DNA of 22,400 nt from Candidatus Segatella violae. Lineage in GTDB: Bacteria; Bacteroidota; Bacteroidia; Bacteroidales; Bacteroidaceae. Under the pieces are notes generated by a model, which was not told the DNA's origin, ran no database searches, and saw only the letters and a list, made by a program, of their open reading frames with translations. The DNA is taken from NCBI GenBank assembly GCA_002440225.1, contig DJSH01000086.1, positions 3,271-25,670 on the forward strand, in the 5' to 3' direction. Made by a program: the position numbers and the translations under genes. Shown one piece after another: positions 1-7,119 of this stretch. Numbering within the stretch: the stretch's first letter is position 1; each line of letters begins with the position of its first letter.

Positions 1-18
1 GTTTGCGAGTTCTTGGTT

Positions 19-1050
19 TTATTCTTCTGTATACAATACCTGTATCATTGTCTGGCCGACAGCCTTCAATACGTTCTTGTCGAGGTGAGCCATATCATCG
101 CTCACCGTATGCCAAGTAGGACCGAAGCTGCTCTGTTGGCAGTCTGGATAGTAGGCGATGACATCAACGGTAGGAATCTTAGCCTTCTCGTTGACAGGGA
201 TATGGTCGTCAGTTATCATACCGCCATCGCTCTTTGGGAAGTAAGAGCCAAAACCGGCCTGGCGAGCCGCAGCCCATACCTTCTTCACGATACCGCCGGC
301 ATACTGCATCGACATGCCCTCACGATAGAACTTGGCACCTTGTCCACCCACCATGTCGAGAAGAATGCCGAAACGTGGATTGTATCCCTCTGGCTTGTTC
401 TCACTCCAATACTGAGCACCGAGCGCCCACGTATCGCCATCGTCTTGTACGTTGGCCCACTGAGGCGTTCCCCAGTCTTCGGTATCGAAGCAAACGAAAT
501 CTACACCGATATTAGGATTCAATTTCTTATCTGCCTGTAATTGTCGGGCGACTTCCAACATCACAGCCACACCGCTGGCTCCATCATTGGCAGCCATCAC
601 TGGCTTGTGCCAGTTGGTGCTGTCTGGGTCATTGTCTGCCCAAGGTCTACTATCCCAGTGAGCGCAAAGGAGGATGCGAGTAGCAGCCTTTGGATTGTAA
701 CGAGCGATGATGTTGGTATTCTTCAACACTGTGCCATCGTAGCCCTTGAGGTCAGCCTTCTGGGTCTCCACCTCGCAGCCAAACTGCTTGAACTTTTTCA
801 CAATCCATTCGCCACACTTATCGTGCGCCTCGCTGTTCATGGTGCGAGGACCGAAGTCGCATTGCGCCGCACAATACACCATTGCCGAGTCGGCATTGAA
901 GGCAGGACCTACTGGATTCAGCTTCTCCGCTTCCTCCACCTCTTCCGTCTCTGGCGAGCTTGCATGGCTGGCATTCTTATAGCTGATGGCACCCGCCACC
1001 AAACCGGCAGCTACCACCACGCCCAATATTATCTTCATTTTCTTCGTCAT
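19..1050 (-). CDS. Glutaminyl-peptide cyclotransferase (M28 fold), membrane-anchored
   Basis: Probable type II glutaminyl cyclase, a single-zinc M28-fold enzyme that turns N-terminal glutamine of exported proteins into pyroglutamate. Of 343 residues, 6-22 form a hydrophobic signal or anchor with no lipobox cysteine, and 31-43 are an acidic linker. The M28 domain follows: His131-Trp-Asp, Asp156 in ANDGASG, Glu191 in FDTEDWG and His314 in TWHTVSDD, giving an Asp/Glu/His single-metal set. The TEDWG and WHT contexts favour a cyclase over a two-zinc aminopeptidase; this is family knowledge, not a proven activity. It should act on the periplasmic side. It starts 4 nt after the stop of the upstream dipeptidase fusion, so translational coupling is likely. 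It is the last gene of the lrp operon seen here. A start at Met5 is also possible. An M28 aminopeptidase is the main alternative. Confidence 0.85.
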   Translation of the reverse strand: MTKKMKIILGVVVAAGLVAGAISYKNASHASSPETEEVEEAEKLNPVGPAFNADSAMVYCAAQCDFGPRTMNSEAHDKCGEWIVKKFKQFGCEVETQKADLKGYDGTVLKNTNIIARYNPKAATRILLCAHWDSRPWADNDPDSTNWHKPVMAANDGASGVAVMLEVARQLQADKKLNPNIGVDFVCFDTEDWGTPQWANVQDDGDTWALGAQYWSENKPEGYNPRFGILLDMVGGQGAKFYREGMSMQYAGGIVKKVWAAARQAGFGSYFPKSDGGMITDDHIPVNEKAKIPTVDVIAYYPDCQQSSFGPTWHTVSDDMAHLDKNVLKAVGQTMIQVLYTEE

Positions 1051-1054
1051 AACA

Positions 1055-2803
1055 TTAATGTTTAAAGTTCTGCACCTGCGTCATCACTCTGAGCCAGTTG
1101 CCACCCCATATCTTGGCGATGTCTTGCTCGCTATACTTGCGGCGCATGAGCTGAAGGGTGAAGTTGATGAGCTCTGAAGAATCGGCAAGACCACGTATGC
1201 CACCATCGCCGTCGAAATCGGTTCCCAATCCCACATGGTCGATGCCCATCACGTCGATGGCATGCTCCAGATGAGCGATGGCATCCATGATGTCTGCCTC
1301 CCCCTCCTTACGCAGGAATCCGTGATAGAGAGTGGTGTGAGCCACACCTCCCTTGGCTGCGAGGGCACGCATCTGATCGTCGGTTAGGTTGCGAGGCACG
1401 TCGCAGAGCGCACGGCTGCTGCTATGGCTGCACACGATAGGTGTCTCGCTTATCTCCAAGGCATCGTAGAAACTCTTCTCGCCGCCATGGCTCAAGTCTA
1501 CCATGATGCCCAGACGATTCATCTCCTTGATGACTTTCTCGCCGAAGCTGCTCACGCCATTGTGGGTGTTGCAGCCACGGGCACTGTCGCAGATGTCGTT
1601 GTCGCCATTGTGGCAAAGGGTGATGTATACGATGCCTCGCTGGGCAAAGTGCTTCACGTTGGCTAGGTCGTGTCCCAAGGCTAGACCGTTCTCGATACCG
1701 AGCATGATGCTTTTCCTGCCGTTGCGCTTGTCGCTGTAAAGGTCGGCAGGTGTACGAGCTATGCTGAGATAGGCACTGTTCTTGCTCACGATGTCCTCTA
1801 TCTTGTCGAAGATAAGGTCGGCATACTGCGTAGGTCCATCCACGGGGAAAGCCACCTTGCTGCTGAAGCTCTCGCCCATCTTGGGCTGTGGCAGATAAGC
1901 CACCATGGTGGTGGCGTCTTGGCGGCCATCGGTCATCTTGTGCAAGTCTACGAGGATGCGAGGGTCGCGATGATCGAACTTGATGCCCTGTGGGAAGAAC
2001 ATCGGCGTGTCGCAGTGGGTATCGAGGGTAAGGATGCGCTTGTGCAACTGCTTGGCAGCATAGAAGTTGCCAGCCTGGTTGACCAGCCACTGGAACATCT
2101 TGCGTCCTTCCTCTCCCAACCACTCAGGATGCCACTGTACGCCCAATATCTGCTTGTACTCGCAGCTCTCGATGGCCTCGATGATTCCATCTGCCGACTT
2201 GGCGATGGTGCGCATGTGCTTGCCCGGCTCGCTCACCGCCTGATGGTGAAACGAGTTGACCAATATCCTCTCCTTTCCATATATATTAAATAAGGTGGAA
2301 TCCTTCTTGAGTTCCACGCTATGGGTAGGCTCCGAACGGTCGGCATCCTGACTATGCTTCACTTGCTGCTTGATGTCTTGATACACTTTTCCACCCAAGG
2401 CGATGGCAAGCGTCTGGATGCCTCGGCAAATGCCCAGCATCGGAATCTGTCGATTGTAAGCCAGTCGGGTAATCATCAGTTCGGCAGCGTCTCGCTCCTG
2501 GTTGATGTTGTGCAGGCGAGGCGAAGGTTCCTCACCCATCCATAAGGGATTGTGGTCGCCGCCACCCGTCAAGATCAATCCATCCAAATGCTGCAATGTA
2601 TTGACGATGACGCTGGCATCGGCTACCGGAGGGATAATGACAGGCGTGCCACCTGCCGCTATCACCTGCTTGTAATAACAATCGCGAAGCGTAGCGTCGA
2701 TGCCCTCATAGTTGGCTGTGAGACCAATGACAGGCAGATGCTTCGCTTCGGGAAATACGGAGTACGCACCTTGCAGGTGAGCCTCCAAGTCAAATGTTTC
2801 CAT
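1055..2803 (-). CDS. Fusion protein: C26 gamma-glutamyl hydrolase-like domain plus M19 dipeptidase
   Basis: A 582-residue two-enzyme fusion. Residues about 20-245 are a class-I glutamine-amidotransferase-like C26 domain of the PuuD type, with the nucleophile Cys126 in GICRG, His225 and Glu227 in QWHPEW, and the LTGGGD loop. Residues about 255-575 are an M19 renal-dipeptidase domain with all five zinc ligands visible: His263-x-Asp265, Glu371, His439 (DLSHGG) and His460 (SHSSSR), plus Asp529 in GTDFDG. C26 enzymes cleave gamma-glutamyl amides and M19 enzymes cleave dipeptides, including those with D-residues, so one chain could process gamma-glutamyl or wall-derived peptides; that pairing is inference. 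There is no signal peptide, so it is probably cytoplasmic. I chose the ATG at 2803; an in-frame TTG at 2818 would add five residues. It lies 47 nt downstream of lrp and 4 nt upstream of the glutaminyl cyclase. Confidence 0.88.
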   Translation of the reverse strand: METFDLEAHLQGAYSVFPEAKHLPVIGLTANYEGIDATLRDCYYKQVIAAGGTPVIIPPVADASVIVNTLQHLDGLILTGGGDHNPLWMGEEPSPRLHNINQERDAAELMITRLAYNRQIPMLGICRGIQTLAIALGGKVYQDIKQQVKHSQDADRSEPTHSVELKKDSTLFNIYGKERILVNSFHHQAVSEPGKHMRTIAKSADGIIEAIESCEYKQILGVQWHPEWLGEEGRKMFQWLVNQAGNFYAAKQLHKRILTLDTHCDTPMFFPQGIKFDHRDPRILVDLHKMTDGRQDATTMVAYLPQPKMGESFSSKVAFPVDGPTQYADLIFDKIEDIVSKNSAYLSIARTPADLYSDKRNGRKSIMLGIENGLALGHDLANVKHFAQRGIVYITLCHNGDNDICDSARGCNTHNGVSSFGEKVIKEMNRLGIMVDLSHGGEKSFYDALEISETPIVCSHSSSRALCDVPRNLTDDQMRALAAKGGVAHTTLYHGFLRKEGEADIMDAIAHLEHAIDVMGIDHVGLGTDFDGDGGIRGLADSSELINFTLQLMRRKYSEQDIAKIWGGNWLRVMTQVQNFKH

Positions 2804-2850
2804 TTGTTTCAGTTTCAAATCAAATAAAAAGAATCTATTTCAGAAAGTCC

Positions 2851-3318
2851 TTATTCGTCTTCCAAGATAACAGGAATCTCACGCTTGATGCTCTGCTCCA
2901 AAGAGATGAGCGTCTCGGTGGAAACCACGCCAGGGATAGCCTGGAGCTTGTTGTTGAGCAAGTCCATGAGCTGCTCGTTGTCACGGGCATAGAGCTTGAT
3001 GAGCATGGTGTAGGAACCTGTGGTGAAGTGGCACTCCACGATTTCTGGGATATTCTGGAGTCGCTCCACTACCTTCTTGTACATGTTGCCACGCTCCAGA
3101 TTGAGGCCTACATAGGTGCATGTAGAATAACCTAGGCTCTTAGGGTTTACATCGAAACCACTACCTGTGATGAAACCATCCTCCATGAGATGTTGCACAC
3201 GCTGATGGATGGCAGCACGAGACACGCCACATTCTGCGGCTACGTCTTTGAAAGGAATACGGGCATTCTTTGAGAGTATGCCGAGAATCTTTCTGTCAAG
3301 ATTGTCAATTTTCTCCAT
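2851..3318 (-). CDS. Lrp/AsnC-family transcriptional regulator
   Basis: A 155-residue feast/famine regulator of usual family length. The N-terminal winged helix begins DNLDRKILGILSKNARI and includes the recognition region CGVSRAAIHQRVQ. A C-terminal RAM ligand-binding and oligomerisation domain follows (about 65-150), with the VGLNLERG strand and the GSYTMLIKLYARD segment typical of the fold. Members bind amino acids and control amino-acid or peptide metabolism. The ATG at 3318 was chosen because the family nearly always begins at MxxIDNLDRKIL; the longer in-frame reading adds a hydrophobic leader that makes no sense for a DNA-binding protein. It is first in an apparent operon with the C26-M19 fusion and the glutaminyl cyclase, so those two enzymes and itself are the likely local targets. 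The effector cannot be read from the sequence. Confidence 0.93.
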   Translation of the reverse strand: MEKIDNLDRKILGILSKNARIPFKDVAAECGVSRAAIHQRVQHLMEDGFITGSGFDVNPKSLGYSTCTYVGLNLERGNMYKKVVERLQNIPEIVECHFTTGSYTMLIKLYARDNEQLMDLLNNKLQAIPGVVSTETLISLEQSIKREIPVILEDE

Positions 3319-3372
3319 TTCGTTATGTTTTATATTGTTGCTATTTATTAAGGTACACGCTATACCAGATAG

Positions 3373-3400
3373 CAAAATTAATAAAAACAATCGGAACAAA
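3373..3400 (-). promoter_or_regulatory. Putative Bacteroidota promoter for the lrp operon
   Basis: On the minus strand, TAATTTTG (3373-3380) fits the Bacteroidota -7 consensus TAnnTTTG. A TTTG lies upstream at 3397-3400, but the 16-nt spacer is shorter than the usual 19-21. A GTTG at 3401-3404 would give 20. The box is 55 nt from the lrp start codon. This rests on motif matching only. Confidence 0.4.
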
Positions 3401-3405
3401 CAACA

Positions 3406-3439
3406 AAATGCACGATTAATTTGCAATAATCGTGCATTT
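3406..3439 (-). terminator. Perfect 13-bp inverted repeat: FKBP-operon terminator or lrp operator
   Basis: AAATGCACGATTA (3406-3418) and its exact complement TAATCGTGCATTT (3427-3439) flank an 8-nt loop. Read on the minus strand, the stem follows the last FKBP stop codon by about 45 nt and leads into a T-rich run (TTTTGTTGTTTG), as in an intrinsic terminator. It also sits just upstream of the proposed lrp promoter, where Lrp-family proteins often autoregulate, so an operator role is possible. Confidence 0.6.
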
Positions 3440-3484
3440 AGATAGTATTTTATACTGATTTTAACGTTTCCGTAGGTCTAAGTG

Positions 3485-4471
3485 CTACTTTTTCTTCGCA
3501 TTCGCCTTGCTTTTGCCGCCTTTCTTTGCAGCTGCAGCAGAAGTCTTGGCTGCGGTCTTTTGGTTGGAACCTACAGCAACATTCTCCTTCAATTCACCTG
3601 CTGGCTCAACTGGTTTAGCCTCTGGCTTGACGATGCTCACAAGCTCCAAATCGAACACCAATGTAGAATAAGGAGGAATCTGTCCTGCACGACGCTCACC
3701 ATATGCCAACTCGTAAGGGATGTAGAGTTGCCACTTGCTGCCTACAGGCATGGTGGTGAGAGCCTCTGTCCAACCCTTAATCAAGCCATTGGCACGGAAC
3801 TTATCCGTCTTGGAGCCATGCTTGGATGTAGAATCAAACACAGTGCCGTCAATCAAGCACCCCTCATAGATAACCTCTACCTCGTCGCTAGCCTTTGGCA
3901 CCTCGCCATGACCCTCGGTAATCACTTTGTATTGCAAACCGCTAGGCAACACCTTGACACCTGGCTTCTTGGCGTTCTCGGCGAGGAACTTTTCTCCTGC
4001 ACCAGCCAAGGCCTCCTTCTGATAGTTCTCAGCAGCCTTAGCTGAGAAGAAAGTTGTATCGCTCGCCAATGCTGCGATAAAACCATTCTGGAACATGGCA
4101 TGACCGATAGAATCATGCGTATTCTTCAAAGCCTCTTTCGTACTAGGGAACACACGCTGCTCCACCATCTTGGCTACTTCCATGCCGGCAGAGTAGGCTA
4201 CCGTACGAGGGTTTATGCCCATGGCAAGCGCATCCTTGTAACCACGCAGGAAATTCTCCATATACGCAGTGTCTACCTGATAGCTCTGCTGGATGAAAGG
4301 AATCAAACCCTGAGTAGCATTCATGCCTGCGGCATAACTCAAAGAATCGGCTGACGTTTTCAACTCTATAGGGGTAGCAGCCTTCTTGCCCTTGTTCTTG
4401 TTTACAGCACTAGCCGTAAACAAAGAAGCACTCGCCACGAGGACGAGTGCTGTCATTAATATCTTCTTCAT
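3485..4471 (-). CDS. Periplasmic FKBP-type peptidyl-prolyl isomerase with basic Ala/Lys tail
   Basis: A 328-residue protein with a Sec signal peptide (about 1-22, cleavage after TASA, no lipobox cysteine), an FKBP N-terminal helical dimerisation domain (about 35-165) and an FKBP catalytic domain (about 190-280). Ligand-pocket residues expected of FKBPs are present: Tyr202, Phe212-Asp213, Trp234, Tyr257 in AYGER and Phe273. It should catalyse proline cis-trans isomerisation and act as a chaperone on exported proteins, like FkpA or Mip. Residues 281-328 form a low-complexity tail that becomes Ala/Lys-rich and strongly basic at the end, which is not part of the FKBP fold. It is the third and last gene of a tandem FKBP cluster, 38 nt after its neighbour, and is probably co-transcribed. 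The catalytic assignment is firm; the soluble periplasmic location is inferred from the signal peptide. Confidence 0.92.
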   Translation of the reverse strand: MKKILMTALVLVASASLFTASAVNKNKGKKAATPIELKTSADSLSYAAGMNATQGLIPFIQQSYQVDTAYMENFLRGYKDALAMGINPRTVAYSAGMEVAKMVEQRVFPSTKEALKNTHDSIGHAMFQNGFIAALASDTTFFSAKAAENYQKEALAGAGEKFLAENAKKPGVKVLPSGLQYKVITEGHGEVPKASDEVEVIYEGCLIDGTVFDSTSKHGSKTDKFRANGLIKGWTEALTTMPVGSKWQLYIPYELAYGERRAGQIPPYSTLVFDLELVSIVKPEAKPVEPAGELKENVAVGSNQKTAAKTSAAAAKKGGKSKANAKKK

Positions 4472-4509
4472 TATTTATAAGTCCTCTCTTAATGAGTTCC
4501 CACAAAAAA

Positions 4510-5385
4510 TTACTTGCCACCTACTGAAATCAACTCAATCTTGAAGATCAATACAGAGAATGGCTTGATCTGACCCTGCTCACGATCGCCGTAAGCCAAC
4601 TGCTGAGGAATGTAAACCTCCCAAACAGAACCTGCTGGCATGTGAACCAAAGCCTCGGTCCAACCCTTGATAACCTGGTTGGCACGCAAGTCTACTGCCT
4701 GACCACGCTTGAACGAAGAGTCGAATACCTTGCCGTCGATGGTCTTACCCTCGTAGTTTACCTTTACGAGAGAAGTATCCTTAGGCATAGGACCATTACC
4801 CTCCTTGATGACCTTGTACTGAATACCTGAAGGAAGAGTTACCACTCCTGGCTTCTTCTTGTTGGCAGCGAGGAACTTCTCACCAGCCACCTTGTTAGGA
4901 CCATACTCCTTCTCCATGTTCTTAGCCTTGATGGCCATCATCTTGGTCTGAGCCACCTGAGCAGCCTGCTCCACTGTCATCAAGCCCTTCTTGCCTGTAG
5001 TACCAGTGATGAAACCTGCCATGAAGTTCTTCAAAGAGATAGTCTTGGTAGAATCCTCACCGAACACCTCGTGATTGATACCCTTAACCATCTGGTTAGA
5101 AATCTGCTGACCAATCTGGATACCTGCATAGTAGGCAGCCTTCTTCTTGTCGTCACCAGCGTTGGCACCATCGTTAAGACCCTTGATGAAGTCGTCCATA
5201 TAAGCAGTGTCTACGCCCATGCGCTCCACCATGAACTCCTTCAGACCCTGAGTCTGAGACATACCCATGGCATAGCTCAAGGTATCAACGTCGCTCTTGA
5301 GGTCAGCCTTAGGAGTAGAATTGCCGCAAGCTACGAATGTAGCAGCAACACAAGCCACGAGGGCTCCGAAAAATAACTTTTTCAT
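4510..5385 (-). CDS. FKBP-type peptidyl-prolyl isomerase lipoprotein
   Basis: A 291-residue isomerase whose leader ends in a lipobox (FVAC, lipidated Cys20 then Gly), so it should be a membrane-anchored lipoprotein. The residues after Cys20 (GNSTPK) do not look like the acidic surface-export signal of Bacteroidota, which favours a periplasm-facing position. An FKBP N-terminal dimerisation domain covers about 33-170 and the FKBP catalytic domain about 197-288, with Tyr211, Phe221-Asp222, Trp242, Tyr265 in AYGDRE and Phe281. It is the middle gene of three tandem paralogues, 62 nt after the upstream copy and 38 nt before the downstream copy. The three share the GEKFLA-N-KKPG linker that precedes the catalytic domain, which indicates duplication. 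Confidence 0.93.
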   Translation of the reverse strand: MKKLFFGALVACVAATFVACGNSTPKADLKSDVDTLSYAMGMSQTQGLKEFMVERMGVDTAYMDDFIKGLNDGANAGDDKKKAAYYAGIQIGQQISNQMVKGINHEVFGEDSTKTISLKNFMAGFITGTTGKKGLMTVEQAAQVAQTKMMAIKAKNMEKEYGPNKVAGEKFLAANKKKPGVVTLPSGIQYKVIKEGNGPMPKDTSLVKVNYEGKTIDGKVFDSSFKRGQAVDLRANQVIKGWTEALVHMPAGSVWEVYIPQQLAYGDREQGQIKPFSVLIFKIELISVGGK

Positions 5386-5447
5386 TTCCTTTTCTTTATG
5401 TTTTATTCTTTGTTTCTTAAATTAAATGAAGCGATAGAAGGGGCTCA

Positions 5448-6050
5448 TTACTTGACAGCCACGAGCTCTACATCGAAAATCAAGGCTGAGAATGGAGGGA
5501 TAGACGCACCTGCGCCACGCTCGCCATACCCCAACTGGTAAGGGATGAAGAAACGATACTTGGCACCCTCGGTCATCAACTGAAGACCCTCTGTCCAACC
5601 AGCGATTACCTGGTTCAATGGGAAAGTAGCTGTCTGACCACGGTCGTAAGAGCTATCAAACTTGGTACCGTCGATGAGCGTACCCTCGTAGTGGCACTCC
5701 ACCTGGTCGGTAGCCTTAGGAGCCTTGCCGTTGCCCTCACGCAACACCTGATATTGCAAACCACTCTTGGTGGTGATGACACCTTCCTTCTTACCATTCT
5801 CAGCGAGGAACTTCTCTCCTGCCTCCTTGGCAACCTTGCCCTTCTCGGCAGCCGCAGCCTGAGCCTTAGCCTCCTGCTCTGCAAAGAAATTCTGCACCAA
5901 CTGCTGAGCCTCCTGCTCATCGAGCTGGAGCTTACCAGCGATGGCATCCTTTACAGCCTGTGCGAAATCATCAATATTCAAACTCTCCGCACCCATAGAA
6001 GCCAACTGGCGACCGATGCCGATGCCTAAAGCATAACTTACTTTATCCAT
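5448..6050 (-). CDS. Cytoplasmic FklB-like FKBP peptidyl-prolyl isomerase
   Basis: A 200-residue protein with no signal peptide that starts directly in the FKBP N-terminal domain (MDKVSYALGIGIGRQL), as in FklB. An Ala/Glu/Gln-rich helix runs about 45-80, and the catalytic domain covers about 107-200 with Tyr121, Phe131-Asp132, Trp152, Tyr175 in GYGERGAG and Phe192. It should be a dimeric cytoplasmic prolyl isomerase. It is the first gene of the tandem FKBP cluster and is divergent from the sirtuin gene, with a 164-nt shared upstream region carrying a -7-like box for each direction. The start is clear because no in-frame upstream signal sequence is available. Confidence 0.92.
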   Translation of the reverse strand: MDKVSYALGIGIGRQLASMGAESLNIDDFAQAVKDAIAGKLQLDEQEAQQLVQNFFAEQEAKAQAAAAEKGKVAKEAGEKFLAENGKKEGVITTKSGLQYQVLREGNGKAPKATDQVECHYEGTLIDGTKFDSSYDRGQTATFPLNQVIAGWTEGLQLMTEGAKYRFFIPYQLGYGERGAGASIPPFSALIFDVELVAVK

Positions 6051-6103
6051 AAATTTATCTATAACTTTGTATTAATAATCTGAATTTGTCTTTAAAACGA
6101 GTG

Positions 6104-6111
6104 CAAAGATA
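6104..6111 (-). promoter_or_regulatory. Putative -7 box for the FKBP operon
   Basis: TATCTTTG on the minus strand fits TAnnTTTG exactly and lies 53 nt upstream of the first FKBP start codon. No convincing -33 TTTG is seen at the usual distance, so confidence is limited. Confidence 0.4.
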
Positions 6112-6154
6112 ACATTTTTCTTGGTGATAACGATGCTATTTGAAGAAAAATTAC

Positions 6155-6162
6155 TAAATTTG
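6155..6162 (+). promoter_or_regulatory. Putative -7 box for the sirtuin gene
   Basis: TAAATTTG fits TAnnTTTG and lies 52 nt upstream of the sirtuin ATG. A TTTG occurs at 6139-6142, but the 12-nt spacer is too short for a normal -33 element. This is a motif match only. Confidence 0.4.
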
Positions 6163-6214
6163 TGCATTCTTAATAGTAAGAAGCAGAAATTATTGTCAAA
6201 TAAAACGTGATAAG

Positions 6215-6922
6215 ATGAAGAAACTTGTATTTTTAACCGGTGCCGGCATGTCGGTGGAGAGTGGATTCAAGACTTTCCGCGGCAACGATGGCTTATGGGA
6301 GAACTATCCAGTGGAACAGATAGCAACCCATGAGGGATGGGAAAAAGACCCTACCCTAGTAACCAACTTCTACAACATGTTACGCCATAAGCTCTATGCC
6401 GCTCAGCCCAACGAGGGACACAAGCTTATCAAGGAACTGGAGAAGGATTTCGACGTGACGGTTATCACGCAGAACGTGGACAACCTGCACGAGAAGGCGG
6501 GTTCCAAGAACGTCATCCACCTACATGGCGAGCTCTCGAAGGTGTGCTCCTCCAACAATCCATACGATTATCGCTACATCAAGGAGTTGCCTGAGGATGA
6601 TTGCGAGGTGAAACCTGGCACCAAGGCTGGCGACGGCAGCTTGCTACGCCCATTCATCGTATTCTTCGGCGAGAGCGTTCCGATGATCGAGCCTGCAGCC
6701 GAGGCTGTACAGCAAGCCGACATCTTCGTAATCATCGGCACATCGCTCAACGTATATCCTGCCGCCGGCTTGATTTCCTACACCAAGCCCCATATCCCTA
6801 TCTATCTGATAGACCCTGGTGCAGTCAACACCAATGGATATTACAAGATAGAGCATATCATGAAGGGTGCATCTGACGGAATGAAGGAACTAACAGAAAT
6901 TCTATCATCGCACAACAACTGA
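6215..6922 (+). CDS. SIR2-family NAD-dependent protein deacylase (sirtuin) without zinc cysteines
   Basis: A 235-residue sirtuin, expected to remove acyl groups from lysines while consuming NAD+. NAD-binding and catalytic motifs are intact: GAGMSVESGFKTFRG (9-23), TQNVDNLHEKAG (85-96), the catalytic His104 in HLHGEL, FFGESVPM (150-157) and the GTSLNVYPAAG loop (175-185). The small zinc module between about 108 and 145 has only Cys111 and Cys130, so the usual two CxxC pairs are absent. At the site of the Tyr-x-x-Arg motif that selects succinyl or malonyl lysine, the sequence reads Tyr53-Asn-Met-Leu56-Arg57, so the arginine is shifted by one. Zinc-poor sirtuins are, as I recall, usual in Bacteroidota. 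It is a single-gene unit, divergent from the FKBP cluster and convergent with the phosphate transporter. The symbol cobB is avoided because the acyl preference is unclear. Confidence 0.92.
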   Translation: MKKLVFLTGAGMSVESGFKTFRGNDGLWENYPVEQIATHEGWEKDPTLVTNFYNMLRHKLYAAQPNEGHKLIKELEKDFDVTVITQNVDNLHEKAGSKNVIHLHGELSKVCSSNNPYDYRYIKELPEDDCEVKPGTKAGDGSLLRPFIVFFGESVPMIEPAAEAVQQADIFVIIGTSLNVYPAAGLISYTKPHIPIYLIDPGAVNTNGYYKIEHIMKGASDGMKELTEILSSHNN

Positions 6923-6997
6923 ACGACGAGCGCACAACAGTTGATGTGCAACCGCACAACAGCTGATGTGCGATTGCATATCAGCTGTTGTGCGGCT
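6910..6997. repeat. Four 22-nt units with internal dyads, forming a 20-bp hairpin
   Basis: Units begin at 6910, 6932, 6954 and 6976, exactly 22 nt apart. Units 2 and 3 start GCACAACAGYTGATGTGC; unit 1 is degenerate and overlaps the last sirtuin codons and stop; unit 4 is the reverse-complement form. Units 3 and 4 pair as a hairpin (6952-6971 with 6976-6995, one G-U pair, loop GATT). Each core approximates GCACAnCAGCTGnTGTGC, a dyad. It lies between convergent genes, so a termination or mRNA-end role is one option and a protein-binding array another. Confidence 0.75.
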
Positions 6998-7008
6998 TAA
7001 CATACTAG

Positions 7009-7048
7009 GTCTTCTGAAGACAACAACTAGTATCTCAGAAGACTTTTT
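7009..7048 (+). terminator. Intrinsic terminator after the sirtuin gene
   Basis: GTCTTCTGA (7009-7017) pairs with TCAGAAGAC (7035-7043) and is followed by five T. The left arm also overlaps a local palindrome, GTCTTC-T-GAAGAC, so two folds are possible. It ends the plus-strand unit before the convergent transporter gene. Confidence 0.6.
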
Positions 7049-7119
7049 ATACTTGAAGCCAAGACTTGTTATATATCATGCCATATACGATGTTATATAC
7101 GAAGACTTGGTCTTATAGT

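Noticed and set aside
2804..2818. TTG start for the C26-M19 fusion
   Set aside because: An ATG five codons downstream is available and the extra residues add nothing conserved; kept as an alternative only.
3319..3426. N-terminal extension of the Lrp-family protein with a hydrophobic stretch, suggesting a membrane-bound regulator
   Set aside because: Family members begin at the chosen ATG, and the extension overlaps the promoter-like box and runs into the inverted repeat.
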